A stretch of 64,000 nucleotides of DNA from Toxotes chatareus (GCA_016801885.1 CM028892.1:5278114-5342113), one strand, 5' to 3'; shown: positions 26,546 through 39,448, numbered from the stretch's first letter. The notes: a model not told the origin generated them from the letters alone. Made by a program: numbers and translations.

Positions 26546-28194
26546 TGCCAACCGTGTAGAAAGTCTAAGCCCACCAATGTCTGGATCTGCTGTGTGTTCC
26601 TCTGCATGTTTGTCTTACCTCCCAGAGCTCACAGCCACCCATTGTTTTCACAAAATCCATTAATGGGCACTGTTTTCATTTTTTCTATTACAGTGCACTG
26701 CAACATACTTCCTCTGGCTGCAATGAAGTGTCAAAACAAAAACTTAAGGCGGAGTGGCAGGCAAATTTAGTTGGAGACGTGCATTGATTTCTCCACTTTC
26801 AGTTCCGGTAGAATGGAGCTACTTTCAATACAAATGAAATGATTGTGACTTTATGGAGCTACAGAGCCATGTTTGGTAAAAATTAAATGGGTCATCATCC
26901 ATCAAGTGATGAATTACGTTTGCCAGTGCAGCAACAACTGCTTTAATGCACTTTTGAAAACAATAGGGCGACTGTGACCCCTGGGTTGCAAGGCAAACTT
27001 GCAGCAGCACAGACATTAGTAGTAGTACACTTTTCATAGGACACCACCCAGGTATTTTTCTTCATAATTTTAACAGAGATTGTTGCATTCACCCATATCA
27101 TATCTTGTGAGTTTAATCTGAAAACAAACAGAAATGTAAAAATGTCATTCTGTGGTTTTACAGAGTTATGTGCTGTGTCTATTTCTGGACACGCAGCAGC
27201 TGACAGAGACTTTGAGTCACCATGATGTTGCAGAACCTCAACATTTCTTCTTCTTCAAAAAAAAAGTTCCTATGAAAAGGGTTGGCAGTTTTTTATTTTC
27301 CAAAAACAAAAATGTAATTTTTTAGGATAACCAACCTTTAAAGCAAGAGCCTTTAAAAATCATGACAGCTGGGACCTTGGTGGCCCTGTAAGCCTGCTGA
27401 CACAAACAAGGTGACACTTCAGTTGTCTTGGTTTAAGGCCTAGCCTCTAAAGCCCAACCAGATGATGTCAAAATCAATATGGCAATGTCATCAGGACAGG
27501 ACCAGGAGTAATGACGGGTCCCTCAACCTGCTCTGAAGTCATGCACACGCACACACTTAAAACACACCCACATCACTCCCCCACTTCTTCATCATATCAT
27601 CAAGACCATCAGCAGGCTTAATGGGGAAGAGATCAATACATCGCAGGGGTCGAGGTGAACGAGGCGAGTACACCGGCAGCTCGTGACACTCGTACTAATG
27701 GTGCCATGAGCCACACCACTCCACCCGTCACTGTCAAACTGACTGTCCCGAATGAGCCGCCCATTGTCCTTATCATCGCCATCTCCACCCTTGCTTAAGC
27801 CACTCACTGTCTTACTGGCTGACCAGTGTGTTGGATGATAGTAGGCCGGAGGTCAATCCCTCTTGATACTACTAGGTCTTTAGTTAAGTGTGGGAAGCAA
27901 TGTTACTCCTGACATCCAAATGAGATCTCAGTAGATTAGAGTCGGTGGTTTCTTGGATTCAGTGACGGTGTTGGAGAGAGCATGCCCAGTTTGCTTGTTG
28001 GCTCGAGTGCGGGTTTATGTTTAGTGTGTCCCCTAGCCCTAACCCCTCATTACAGCCAGTTTATCATGCCAGGAAGAGAGTGGCAAAAACAAATTAGTCC
28101 ACAGGAGGGGAAAATAGCTGGGGATATCGATTTCGCCTTTTCATGCCAGAGTGGAGCACAGAAAATATTGGGCTATAAAAGGGAAACAAGGATA

Positions 28195-28480
28195 TAAAGC
28201 CATTACGGTGCGCACTTAATTGATCCCACTTCCCATAACAAATTAATTGAGCGGAAAATGGCAGATGGCTTTGATGAATGTCATAAAAAAGGCTTGTCAG
28301 CAAGCCCAGTGTGTGCGACCCCCTTGCTCACTCACTGTATCACATGAAGGAGCTGCTTAGGAACGAGGTTTGTGGGAGTGCAATGCGTGCCTCTTCCAGT
28401 ATTTACATCCCAGTGATCCTAATGTTAATCATGTTGACTTATTGACATCATTGCTAATTGTGCACCACTTCTCGATGGAT
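28195..28480. promoter_or_regulatory. Candidate conserved non-coding element
   Basis: Unique sequence with CTTAATTGATCC, AAATTAATTGAGC, GTTAATCATG and GCTAATTGTGC cores, not interrupted by microsatellites. No ORF with a recognisable product. Confidence 0.25.
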
Positions 28481-29090
28481 TTTTCTTCTTTCCTCATTGT
28501 CTTGTTTCTCTCCCTTTGCGTTCCTTAACTGCAGTCGGTGTACAGGTGCAGGTTTGTTTGCCCGCGTGGGAGTGTGTGTTTCAGTGTATGTTTATACTGA
28601 CAGGCTGCTGCCCCAGTAGCAGAACAAATGCTAATTTAATCAATTGGCTATAAATCCTACTGGCCGCTGACTCATGCGTCTTCTGCCCTGGGGACTCCAA
28701 CAAAAACCCTGCCAGTGCAGTTTGTTCAGCGTACACACACTTGTGCCCGTGCACACACACGAACACATCGAAGCATCCATCTTCCACTCTCATCTTTTCC
28801 CTCTTCCATCACCCCAACATCAGAATTATCGTGGAGCAACCAGCGAGTACAAACACACATGCAGATGTTGACATACTGAGATAATTGCTATTTTTTCCTT
28901 CAGCTAAAATTCATCAGCAGTGGAGACAGTTTAGAAGCAGCGATTGATCCACAGTAGTACTGAGACACACACACACAAGTACGCACACACGCACACACAC
29001 ATCCATCTCACGTTAACTTTCCTGCTACCCATCTTAACCAGAGAATTATTTATTGAGTGCATATTCCTCCCCACTTTTGCCCTCTCTCTT

Positions 29091-29091
<1 letters not shown>

Positions 29092-29130
<39 letters not shown>

Positions 29131-29137
29131 ACACACG
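29092..29137. repeat. (CA)n microsatellite
   Basis: About 45 bp of CA with one TA interruption near the right end. It creates long low-complexity ORFs on both strands that are not genes. Confidence 0.95.
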
Positions 29138-30446
29138 ATGCTGACACACCTGCAGTTTCATGACATCCAAATCTGCTAAAGCTGCTGAGACAGCGTATTC
29201 GGGAGGGGGGGCTGTGAGACTGGTTGGGGGGCACAGTGGGGCGATAGAGTGACAGAGAGACAGAAAAACAGGGATGCAGAAAGGGCAGAGTGACAGAGAG
29301 AAAAAAATGCCAGGAAGAGCAACAGAGCGATAAAGAAAAGTCAGAAAAAGATAGAAAAAAGGGTGACAAGAGAGAGAGTGGGAAGGAGAGCGAAGCTGCT
29401 GTCTGCTAGCAGCATGGTTGGTTGGTACCCACAGGCCCTGTTCAGAATTCTGCAGGGCCTCTGTGGCCCCCGTGTTCCCCATCAATCTCAGCCGGCTCTG
29501 GCAGCCGCCAGCGGCTGCATCTTAATCTGCTGGGGCTGAACGTGAGGACGGACAGGTCGCCTGGGCCGTGCAGTAAATAACCCTTCTCCTGACTGTCCCC
29601 TCCTATTCCCCTATGTATACACAGGCATGGAAGCACACACACACACATATATTCTGGCTGCTCTTTCTCTACACAAATATTTCTGCAGTTTCTGACTGCG
29701 GAAAAGCAGCTAAGTAAGTTCTGTGTCAAGTTTTTAAGCATTAAAAATGCACGCTACATGATTAGAAAGTCAAATTTTCCACAGTCCACAGGGCAAAAAG
29801 TTTAAAGTAAAACATTTTCTCTCATGTTATGTTGTAAGCACACGGTAGAAAATGTGATTTTTATAAAATCAAGTTTTCAGATTATACATTTCTGTAAATA
29901 TGACTGATGATGATTATGTGACTTGAATGGTTCATTTTTGTCTCATTTTAGAGAAAACATGATTTGAATACCCAATTTTAAACAGCAAACAAATATTTAA
30001 TGTCCATCTGACTCTGATCACAGAAATTCTGTTGAGGAGGAAAGTTTTATTTTTGGACCTTGGAAATAATAATTTCACAAAATATTGTGAGGTCTGCTTA
30101 TGACCTTTCGTTGGAGGTTTCAAACTAATCATCAGCAGATGCAATGGGAGAAAAAATAGTTTAGCTTCTAAATGGACGGCTAGTAAATGGTCAAAAAGAT
30201 TTTTACTGAAGGTGAGCTGTTAATCAAATGGATAGTTTCTGCAAAATGAGCCATTTATAAAATAAAGCTGGGATTATTGTTTATCCAGAGAATTCAAATA
30301 GCCTGACACTCCTCGTTTAGAATAAATATTTCAAATTTACATAATGTTTGTGACATTTTACCACATGGGTGCCTCACTCTTTATTTGGGGTGTGGTTTAT
30401 AAAGGCAGCTCTCACATGTTTTTATTTGTCTGTGCCTCTGTCTCAC

Positions 30447-30448
<2 letters not shown>

Positions 30449-30485
<37 letters not shown>
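30449..30485. repeat. (CA)n microsatellite
   Basis: An uninterrupted CA run of about 36 bp. Confidence 0.95.
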
Positions 30486-30489
<4 letters not shown>

Positions 30490-30589
30490 CACACAAAGCC
30501 GGCATCATCCTTACAAGCAGCAGCGGTGACAGCTGCAAAGATCTGACACAAAAGATGCACTATCTGAGAAACACGGAGGAGGCAAGGTG

Positions 30590-30920
30590 AGAGAGACTCG
30601 GCGGATTAGAGGGCGGCTATCTCTCTCGCCCAGGGCCCTCTGAAATCCAGGAAGCAGCCGGCACGAGTCACTGGGCTCAGAAGCTATAAGGCCACTCCGC
30701 CCACAACCCTATGCCTCCTCTCAGTGAGGATCAGTTGAATTTACAACCCCCCACTCCTGTTCTCCAATGGTAAGACCTTGACAGGTCATAGGTCAACGTA
30801 TCCTCCCCACCTGCCAAGCACGCTTGCTCCGATGGCTCCAGGGCAGAGTGCATTGTGTTCCCACTGGGACGCCGGTAGTCATGGAAACCTTTGAACTCAG
30901 CAGCGAGAGGAGGTGAGGGA
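30590..30920. promoter_or_regulatory. Candidate conserved non-coding element with DR1
   Basis: Unique, complex sequence between two microsatellites, about 5 kb upstream of creb1. It includes the DR1 at 30783-30795 and a TCATGGAAAC X-box-like half near 30882. No ORF or splice-flanked exon was recognised. Conservation is unproven. Confidence 0.3.
30783..30795 (+). promoter_or_regulatory. Perfect DR1 nuclear-receptor element
   Basis: AGGTCATAGGTCA is two exact AGGTCA half-sites separated by one base, the arrangement bound by RXR heterodimers (PPAR/RXR), HNF4 and COUP-TF. It sits in a unique, moderately GC-rich block (30,590-30,920), not in simple repeat. Function is inferred from the motif alone. 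Confidence 0.5.
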
Positions 30921-30982
30921 TGAGAGCTGGGTTTGTAAGGTAACAGTGTTCTATCGGTGGGAATGACAGCTTCCCAGCGTCT

Positions 30983-30985
<3 letters not shown>

Positions 30986-31015
<30 letters not shown>
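30986..31015. repeat. (TC)n microsatellite
   Basis: A TC run of about 27 bp, followed at once by ACACAC. Confidence 0.9.
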
Positions 31016-31016
<1 letters not shown>

Positions 31017-31019
31017 ACA

Positions 31020-34000
31020 CACCCACGTTCAATTATATATGTATTCAAGTTGCAAAAACACACACAAAAAAACATATGCCATATGCAAACACGAGTCAAG
31101 TCTGGATGGAGAAAATATACAGGCATACACACTCTCACTCTGCATAGACGCACACACACACTTGCCTTCTCTGTTTGACAGATGACCTTACGCTCTGTGT
31201 CACTGAGCCGCAGTGTCTGCCTCTGTTGGGAGTAATAGTGTCCAGAATGACATGTTATGACGGGAAGGAGCACTGCGGCAAGTCCACACAAACACACGCA
31301 CTCGCACTGGCACACACACTCCCCGTCCATGATGTGAGTGTGTTTTTGTCTTTTACCACTGTCTTGTCCTTGTACTCGATCATTAAAAGAAAGAAGGGTG
31401 GGGAGTTGAATGTCAATTTTCATTTAAAAAGAAAAAAAGATCAAAATGCACTGCACTACTTAAAGAATGAGGATTCTTTCTTTACATCTTTAATGAGCCC
31501 TAAAAGATACCAGTCACTTCAGAACAATTTTAACATTTGTCTACAAGATGATAAATTGTTATGTAAATGTTCATTGGGGTAGAACTTCCTCCATGTCCAT
31601 CAAATTCTTGCAGGGCTCGGGCGACATGTTTCACCTCCAGCATGAATACCCGAACAGGCAGTTATCTCTCTCCACAGAGCCCTAATGAAAGGACAGACTC
31701 TAGTATCGGTCTGCACTTCTGGTTTATTCACAGGATGAGATGGAAGAAGCTGGAAATCAAATTGCTTTGACAAACACTGCGTAGTGTGGAAAGCACTGGT
31801 CCAGCTGTGTGAAGCCAAACATGGCTGATAAAGAAACACCAGAGACCAGCTTCAAACTCATGGCAATCAAAGGAGAAAATTACAGATGCTGCAGTAGCAC
31901 AAAAAAATTGAACTGAGAGTAACAAGATGGTGCTTAAAATGAAAGACTGAAATTGGCAACCTTCACTGCAAAGTTTGTAGTATCAGTAAGGGTTTTCTGA
32001 ACTAGATGATATTTGTTAGGGGGGAAAGAGCTTGAATAAATATGAATATTTCTGGACCTGTGGGATCACAGTTTCATTCATAAAGCAGAGGTTTAGATTT
32101 TTTCAAATCCATCTAAATTCAATATTCACGTCATGTGAGTTGTTTGTTGCTCCTGTCCATAGTGGTCATGAAGCAATAACCTTCTTAACTCCACTATAAA
32201 AGATGATGGACAAAAGTTGCAGTCCTCATTTTAAGCAAAACCTCTTGTAGCTGATAAGAAGTCTCTCTCTTTTTTCCAGTTGATTTTATAGGGCCAGGTG
32301 TCACTGTCTGTGTCTATGTGGCGCATGAATGAATGCAAAACTATTGATTGTAATGATGCGGTCAAAGAAATTGGATTTAACATGGATTGTTCACATCTCA
32401 GCTGAAGCCAATCTAGAGTATCAGATCTGTGCATCCTACTTAAGATAAAGTGGACATCTTTGTCCTGGCACTCGCATTTAGATTTATTCACTTTGCTCCA
32501 GGAAACACTGACTGTGGAAACACAAAGAGGGAAATTCATACTAAAAAGGATCACATCTTTGAAGGATACCCACTTCATTTGTCTAATGCAGACCACTGAT
32601 GCTTCATGTTAGCTTTGGCCAAACAAGCACTATGTTTTTGTCAGAGGAGGAATGATTATAGTGACCAATAACTCCTGTGAGCGTTGCATTAAGACACACT
32701 AGAAAAAATCTGTGCCAAGTCTTTAAGAAAGAAAGAAAGAACGGATGGTCAGACTGAAGAAGCAGGGGGAGGGGAATGGGCAAAAAAAAAAAAATCCTTG
32801 CAGGAGGAAAAGATCGAGAGGGAGGGAGGAGCTGACACCTTGACGGATTGATTGAGATCGCCCAATACATGGTGTTGCCTGCAGCCTAGATTAGCAAGAG
32901 GTCTGGGTCAGCACAATCTCTGTGTGTTAGATAACATTCCTGCCTTGCAGCTGCAGCTTGATACTGCTCCTCAGCGGCAAAATATTTTACTGAATATCTC
33001 TGAAACTCGCATCTTCAGATTTGAAAACCTTTGCTTATGTGTGTGCGTGTATGATAGCGAGAGAGAGAGAGAGAGACAGACTGTGGGGCCCAGTATCCAT
33101 GGCAACCCCAGCCAGGTGCACTGGTTCATATGCAATTCAGGTAATTCAACCTACAATGAAAAGCATGCATATAAGATCATTGGTATTCAAATGCACTGCA
33201 TGTTCTCCCCTTCGTATTCATATTCAGCCTCTCTCCGGACGGTGCCACACGGCCTCCTGCATGCCCATATGAGCTGATATCTCCCACAATGCCTGGCTTG
33301 AGTGGCAGGTATGATATTTCCACTCGGTTTGATTGAGGATTGCATTTAAAATTTGATGACAGTGTTGACAGAATATATCAGGGATGTTATTAATGCACTC
33401 AATATTGCAACGCCATACGGACTAGACATGCCTGACGCAGAGGTGCGCTTGTTACATACACCGCCTCAGGCCATGATTTGGATAGGGTCATGATTTTTCA
33501 CAACTGAGTAAATTAAAACACACACACACGCACAAGAAAAGGGACAAATAGAGTGAAACAGAAAGAAGAGGAGGTGAAAAAAAAGAGAAGCAAAAATTTG
33601 GGGAAATAAAAAGTATCATAGGGTTTGCTGTCGATGGGGTTTTGCAGGCTTGTGTTAAGCCAGAGGCTTTGACAGCTGGGTTTAGGGAGAGAGGAAAGGG
33701 CTATGGATTGGAGTCAGGTCTTTGCCTCATATTCTGAAGATTAAACTCCTATCCTCCTCCTCCTACACCATTTTGGACGTCTGTGGCATCATTTTACTCT
33801 GCTGTTAGTGGGTGTTTCAGCAGCGATCTTCAGTCAGAGTTGTCGCTGTGGCGAGCTTGCTGCAGAGCACTCTGGTAAACCTTGCAATCAGATATTCTGC
33901 ACCAGAACTCGCCACCATTAGCAGCCAGAATTTTGCTTTGATCACCAAGCACACTCACCGTGTTGATACGCACTCAGAAAATGTGATGTTGAACAGATAA

Positions 34001-35633
34001 AGAGCTGATTAATGCAAGGATGGTCTTACTGCGTTTGTGAGTTCGTGTGTTTTCAACAGTAAATGTGAAAGACTTTGGGTTTTAATGACAAAAAGAAGTA
34101 TGAAATGTATTTATATAAAATTTAAAGCTGAAAACATTAGTCTTTCTGCAGCAATTTTAATGTTTGATTAGATTAATCTTTCTTTTTTCAGCTGAAATGC
34201 CAAAATTCACTAGCTTTCTGGCTTCTCAGGTGTGAACATATGCTGGTTATCTTTTAGAGTAGTTGGTTGACTAAAACAAGCCAGTAAACAATTAATTGAG
34301 AAAATAATAGGCATTAATCGATAATGATAATATTCTGACAACTTCTGTACTTTTTCTACGTCCGTTGGAATACTCCATTTAGAACATAGCAGGTGTCTCT
34401 TTAGAGAATGGTGTAAAAAGCTTTTCACACTATTGTAATAATAAACAGAAATTTGGCAATACTCACATTATTGTGTGCATGCCTGATATAAATATGCCAG
34501 GATACTTGTGCAAAACAGGCACAACAGGCACAACAGGCATACAAACTGTAGACTCATTTTCACAGAAACACTGCAAGTATTCTGAATGTGCACAGCTTGC
34601 ATAGCCAAGCGAATATTCAGCAGCAACTAATAAAAAACCCTCTCCTCTCATGTAGAGCAGCAGGCTAATTATGGTTTGCTAAACCTGCCCTAGATGGTGG
34701 TCTTTATTAAGGGAAATCAATGTCCAATCAAGTTACTGACATGGACTCAGGAGCAGATACGATGACTGCTTTGTGACAAATATTTATTATATTTGCTATG
34801 AAGGAACAAAACAAGACTTTTGTTGCAGGATACTGTTCAGGTAGTTTTTTTTTTTTTTATAATAAAGGACACAAGATCGGTTGGGTCAGCACTGAAAATG
34901 TTTGCTCCACTGGTGCAGTCAATCACCCGAAAGGTGAAGATGGGTATGTTTGACATCTGTGTGTGTATAGCCTACGTGTGTGAATTAAGAGGCCTCCAAA
35001 ATGACCTCGCACATAGAGATGATGGTCATAAATTGGTCTGAAGTCTCATTTTCCCTGCAGGATTTTGACCAGCTGCCACAGCTTGAACCCATTTCACTCT
35101 GACTGCACCACTCCTCACACACTGAGTGACAGAGTTAATGAGTACATTTTATGGCTGGAGTCGTCGACCAAGGAGAAGCAAATGTTATGTGAATCAAAAG
35201 GGCTGTAAATAGTACACAATAAGCGATACACGGGCAGAGCCCACTGGTTTTTCATTAAAATCACAATGTGGTTTGGAGGTACAAAGCCAGTACCACAGTG
35301 AACATTAATCTAAGTCACAGATAACTGAGCACATCAGGCTGGAATAAAAGAAACATGGGCCTAAACATAACATAATGGGACAGTGTCAGTGATAGCTGCT
35401 ATGGTGAGGAGAAACAAAGAAGTATTTTGCTGCCACCATGTGGATCTGCCTCAGCAATGCAGGCCATGAATTTCAATACAATCTCAACAATGTGCCTGAT
35501 ATTTACCAAAAATTAAAATGTTTTATCAATCACAACCCACCAGCTGATTTACAATAAATAATAAGATAATAATGTTATCTTAAAAATGGCAAAACATTTC
35601 TTGCTTACAATGTACGTATTAAATGTGCCTAAT

Positions 35634-35640
<7 letters not shown>
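31020..35640. other. Upstream flank of creb1, no supported exon
   Basis: AT-rich, with short CA and GA runs, a poly(A) tract near 32,781 and an X-box-like CCATGGCAAC at 33097-33106. ORFs up to 141 aa (for example 32,852-33,277) include microsatellite-derived residues and match nothing I recognise. Confidence 0.55.
33058..33076. repeat. (GA)n microsatellite
   Basis: A GA run of about 18 bp. Confidence 0.9.

Positions 35641-35667
<27 letters not shown>
35637..35667. repeat. (GATA)n microsatellite upstream of the creb1 promoter
   Basis: Seven to eight GATA units follow TAATAAA, about 100 bp before the CpG-rich promoter block. Confidence 0.95.
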
Positions 35668-35744
35668 CAGTCCTTCATTTAATTATTATAGCCTTTTAAT
35701 TACACAACCCCACGCATGCTCAGACAAGTTCGAATGTATCAAGC

Positions 35745-35995
35745 ACTTACCTCGGCTAAGTCCGTGAACTTCCCTCGTTTCCTCGGTAGCTTTCGTGACT
35801 TTCCGGTCCCCTCCGTGTTCACTCGACTCCTGTCGATAGAGATGATTTTCGCTGTCGTCGTCTCCCTCGTCCTCCTCTCAGTGTTGTTGTTCTCGGTGAC
35901 GCGACGGAGGTGTAGCCTGACGCGGTCTCTTACGTGTCGGTCTGAATAAAAGTGGAGCTCCGTAGACCCGGGAGTGACGAAGCGAGTCTGTGTTG
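35745..35995 (+). promoter_or_regulatory. creb1: Probable creb1 promoter and non-coding exon 1
   Basis: A CpG-rich block starts about 1.2 kb before the first coding exon of creb1, in otherwise AT-rich DNA. TGACG half-CRE motifs lie at 35897-35901, 35918-35922 and 35975-35979, and an ACGTG core near 35932. A strong donor (TTG|GTAAG) sits at 35995/35996 and would pair with the acceptor at 36990-36991, giving a roughly 1 kb first intron. Mammalian CREB1 also has a non-coding exon 1 under a GC-rich, CRE-containing promoter. The exact transcription start is unknown. Short ORFs on both strands here have no recognisable protein and are treated as chance products of GC-rich DNA. Confidence 0.55.
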
Positions 35996-36084
35996 GTAAG
36001 AGGATACGCATCCGATGTTTGCTAAACAGATAGATGGCTGCCCAGAGAAGTTATTTGCTCCTAATATCCGCTCAAAGCCAACAA

Positions 36085-36130
36085 AGAGATCATGGCGGCG
36101 GTGTTGCAGAGGCTCACAAAATGAGTCAGT
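36085..36130 (+). promoter_or_regulatory. YY1-like and AP-1-like motifs in creb1 intron 1
   Basis: An ATGGCGGCGG core (YY1-like) lies near 36092, and TGAGTCA (AP-1 consensus) near 36123, both about 100 bp beyond the proposed exon 1 donor. They could belong to an alternative promoter or intronic enhancer. The calls are by motif only. Confidence 0.3.
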
Positions 36131-36998
36131 CTCTGCAAGGCTCGCTGGCTCGCAACACAGCTGAGACATAGGTATTAATGTGGGAGTGGGCTTGAATTTT
36201 TTTTTATATGAAGAGTTTAAAAATAAGTTACAGAAGCAATTAGCTATGTGCAGCTAATTCATGTCGGTGTTGTGGTAGAGTAAAATTGAGACAACAAACT
36301 CGCTAATGAGAGTGGGTTGCCCTAGTTGCAAACAAAACTGGCATACAATGCATGCAGACATTTCCCTCCATATAGGCGCACAGCTAGCGTAATTGATGCT
36401 AGCCAATGCAACATTAGTTTGAGCTACAGTTGAATTTTACGGTACAGCGCCAAACTGCAACGCAAGCTATTAAATATTGAAAATAAAAACGAGTTGAAAG
36501 TGAACTTGTAAATTTGAAATAAATAGCTGCTGGCTGTATTAACGTTCACTGCACTCCTATTAGCTTGTTAGCATGCTACATGCTAATTTCAAGTTGGTAA
36601 CTATTAGAAACACCAAGGAGTTAGCTTTAGCTTTTAGCCTTTATGGGAAGTGAAGGTTCGTAATAACATATTTTAAGTCTATATATTAACATAATGTAGT
36701 CAGACCTTGCAACAGCGCGTCTGCTATGTGGATTTAATTGATTGTAGTTATCAAAATCCCTCTCCTTTCTGTAAGGACACTCGTTTTAGATGTTTTATAA
36801 ATGAATTATACGCTAGCTTGTTAAGCTAAGCCACACCCTCCGTGGGGACTTCAGCAGGCTCTAGTTTATGTCTAAGTCAACCCCCAGAGTGTTTCCTGTA
36901 CACCATAGACTGCTTTCTCAGTGTTTGTGCTCAACAGTTCGTTTAAGCATGTTCATACAGATACAAATAAGCAATTTTTTACTTTTTGCAGATTTTAA

Positions 36999-39448
36999 AT
37001 GACCATGGAGGCTGGTGCAGACACACAGCAGAGTGGTGAAACAGCTGTCTCAGAGTCTGAGGCCCAGAAGATTACCTTGGCACAGGTAAACCTTATCATC
37101 ACTATAATTTTACACACAATATAAGTGGCATGATTATTGTCCGAAAAGTACTGAAGCAGAGAGTAGTGGGTGTTCCCAAGAACTGTTAACTTTGCATACA
37201 GACAGTGTATGATTGTGGTTGCAGGCGTCCATTGCTGCCGGCCAGGTGTCGTCCAGTAGTCCCACAGTCACCCTTGTGCAGTTCCCCAACGGTCAGACAG
37301 TTCAAGTGCACGGGGTGATCCAGGCTGCACAGCCGTCTGTCATCCAGTCCCCACAAGTCCAGACAGTACAGGTGAGCGAAGGAAAAAGTAACATTGGCAT
37401 TCATAATTGTTTCATTGCAGAGTATAATAACATTTTTATTGCACAAATAATAATCACTCAGTCCTGACAAGTTTGATTTAGAATTTAAAAATTAAAGAAA
37501 TTAACTTTTTCCTTAAATCTAAAATATTGATAAATGTCATTATGATGACAAAATCATTAATGTATTATGATTTTTGTTCACTTGCAGATTTCGACTGTTG
37601 CTGAGAGTGAGGACTCGCAGGAGTCTGTTGACAGCGTGACAGATTCTCAGAAGAGGAGAGAGATCCTGTCCAGACGACCATCTTACAGGTCTGTGCTGTG
37701 TGATATATTATCAACAAAGATTTTGTAGCTTTATTATTCACTTGCTCATATATGTAGAATTCTTTAATCTATTGCAGATATTTGCCCGATGATTTTATTG
37801 CATTGATCTTTTGTCTGCGTATCACTTTTGAGCAAAAAATAATTTTAATTTTTTTTCATAATTTCCAACTGCTTCCAAGTGTAAATTAGAGAAGGGTTAT
37901 TTAATTTTGCAGAATCTGTACAACTGTGAGTGATTGTTTTTAATATGGAAAAGTGTTTGAGATTTTTTTGCAACTGTTTCCCTCTACAGGAAGATTCTGA
38001 ATGACTTATCATCAGATGCTCCAGCGGTGCCTCGGATTGAGGAAGAGAAGTCAGAGGATGACTCAGCCCCTGCCATCACCACCGTCACCATGCCCACTCC
38101 CATCTATCAAACCAGCAGTGGCCAGTATAGTAAGTAGTTTTGGATAGTGATACAGGAAGCTTGTGGTTTCTGTTGAAATGTGTCGGATTTCCTGCTGTGC
38201 CTTTTTGCACTTTTCAATAGCAGTGTGTCTTGTGCTGAAGTGAATTGAATATACACGCTGTTGATAATCATTTGTGGTATAATACTGAGCCAGTGTTGTA
38301 ATTTCTTTGGTTTATATTGCATTAAGGATTTTATGTGGTAACACCTCTTTACATTGGCTCAAACTCTGATTGACACTGAATGAGCATTAAGCTCTTGTCC
38401 ATAAATACTGTCTGACATGAGGAGAGTTGATCTTGGACACACGTTAAAGGCCATGTTAGATGGGAGACACTGCAGATTATTGCTTATACTACAGAAAATA
38501 GAAGCAGAGTCAGTGACATCACACATGTACTAAAGGACATTTTGAAGTTTGGATTTGTGTTTACTTGCTACTCTGTCTTGTCCTGAAGTTTCCTTATCTG
38601 AATTGTAGTCAAATTCTAACACGACCATGTCCCTCTATAGTTGCCATTACCCAGGGTGGGGCCATCCAGCTGGCCAATAATGGTACAGATGGAGTGCAGG
38701 GTCTGCAGACACTGACCATGGCCAACGCTGCTGCTGCCCAGCCTGGTGCCACCATCCTGCAGTATGCTCAGACCAGTGACGGGCAGCAGATTCTAGTGCC
38801 CAGCAACCAAGTGGTTGTACAAGGTGGGGAAGCAATTCAACATAATGAATGAGTTTTGAAGCACAGTTTGACAGAGGAAACTATACAAATCAGAACATTT
38901 AGTGTGAATTTGTTTGCATTTTTATATTTACTTTGCAAAAAACACCGTCTTTGTCTGTCAGCTGCCTCTGGTGATGTCCAGGCCTATCAGATCCGCACAG
39001 CTCCCACCAGCACCATCACTCCTGGGGTGGTCATGGCAACTTCGCCTGCACTGGGAACAGCAGGAGCCACAGAGGAAGTCACGCGCAAAAGGGAGGTTCG
39101 ACTTATGAAAAACAGGTATGTAAACAGGTGTATTATGAGGCTGACTGGTTGTGCATACTTCTCTTGTTGGTGTTGTGTGTTATCAGCTTGAAGATCATCC
39201 TCGGAGAATCAGCATTTCAAAAACTAAGCTTTGATTTCCAGAATTTGCACAGTGTAGCTTTAACTGCAGACACACACTCACACGTGGTCTTCATGTCACA
39301 CAGAGAGGCAGCCCGCGAATGTCGCAGAAAGAAGAAGGAGTATGTCAAGTGTCTGGAGAACCGCGTGGCTGTGCTGGAGAACCAGAACAAAACCCTCATC
39401 GAGGAACTCAAAGCACTCAAAGACTTGTACTGCCACAAATCCGAGTAG
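36999..39448 (+). CDS. creb1: cAMP-responsive element-binding protein 1 (bZIP transcription factor)
   Basis: Nuclear bZIP activator that binds CRE sites (TGACGTCA) as a dimer and recruits CBP/p300 when its KID serine is phosphorylated by PKA or CaMK. Coding exons, all with AG/GT borders: 36999-37085, 37225-37371, 37588-37688, 37990-38129, 38641-38823, 38962-39115, 39304-39448, joining to 957 nt (318 aa plus stop). The start MTMEAGAD matches the vertebrate CREB1 N-terminus. A Q-rich activation region spans about 30-78. The KID follows, with RRPSYR and its phospho-Ser at 110 (human Ser133). The Q2 region is about 159-255. The basic region is 261-286, and zipper leucines are 288, 295, 302 and 309. 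The 14-residue alpha insert after residue 78 is absent, so this is the delta form. The first coding exon is preceded by an acceptor at 36990-36991, implying a non-coding exon 1 upstream. Whether this is creb1a or creb1b cannot be decided here. Confidence 0.96.

Larger units (their letters stand above)
20820..30440. other. Gene-poor sequence with several unique blocks
   Basis: No exon supported. Blocks of even, non-repetitive composition occur near 21,925-21,970 (TAATTAGAGCTAATTAATGC), 22,440-22,650, 23,560-23,660, 25,245-25,320 (GCTAATTAAATC and TTTTAATTGGATTA), 27,595-27,800 and 29,440-29,590, besides those listed separately. They are possible regulatory DNA. Confidence 0.5.

Noticed and set aside
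28931..29485. 184-aa minus-strand ORF
   Set aside because: Much of it is translated from (CA)n and nearby low-complexity DNA. No domain or exon support.
30983..31582. 146-aa minus and 135-aa plus overlapping ORFs
   Set aside because: They are built on (TC)n and (CA)-rich sequence and lack splice context or known motifs.
35716..36011. 77-aa plus and 90-aa minus ORFs at the creb1 promoter
   Set aside because: Open frames are expected in CpG-rich promoter DNA. No product recognised and the region fits a non-coding exon 1.
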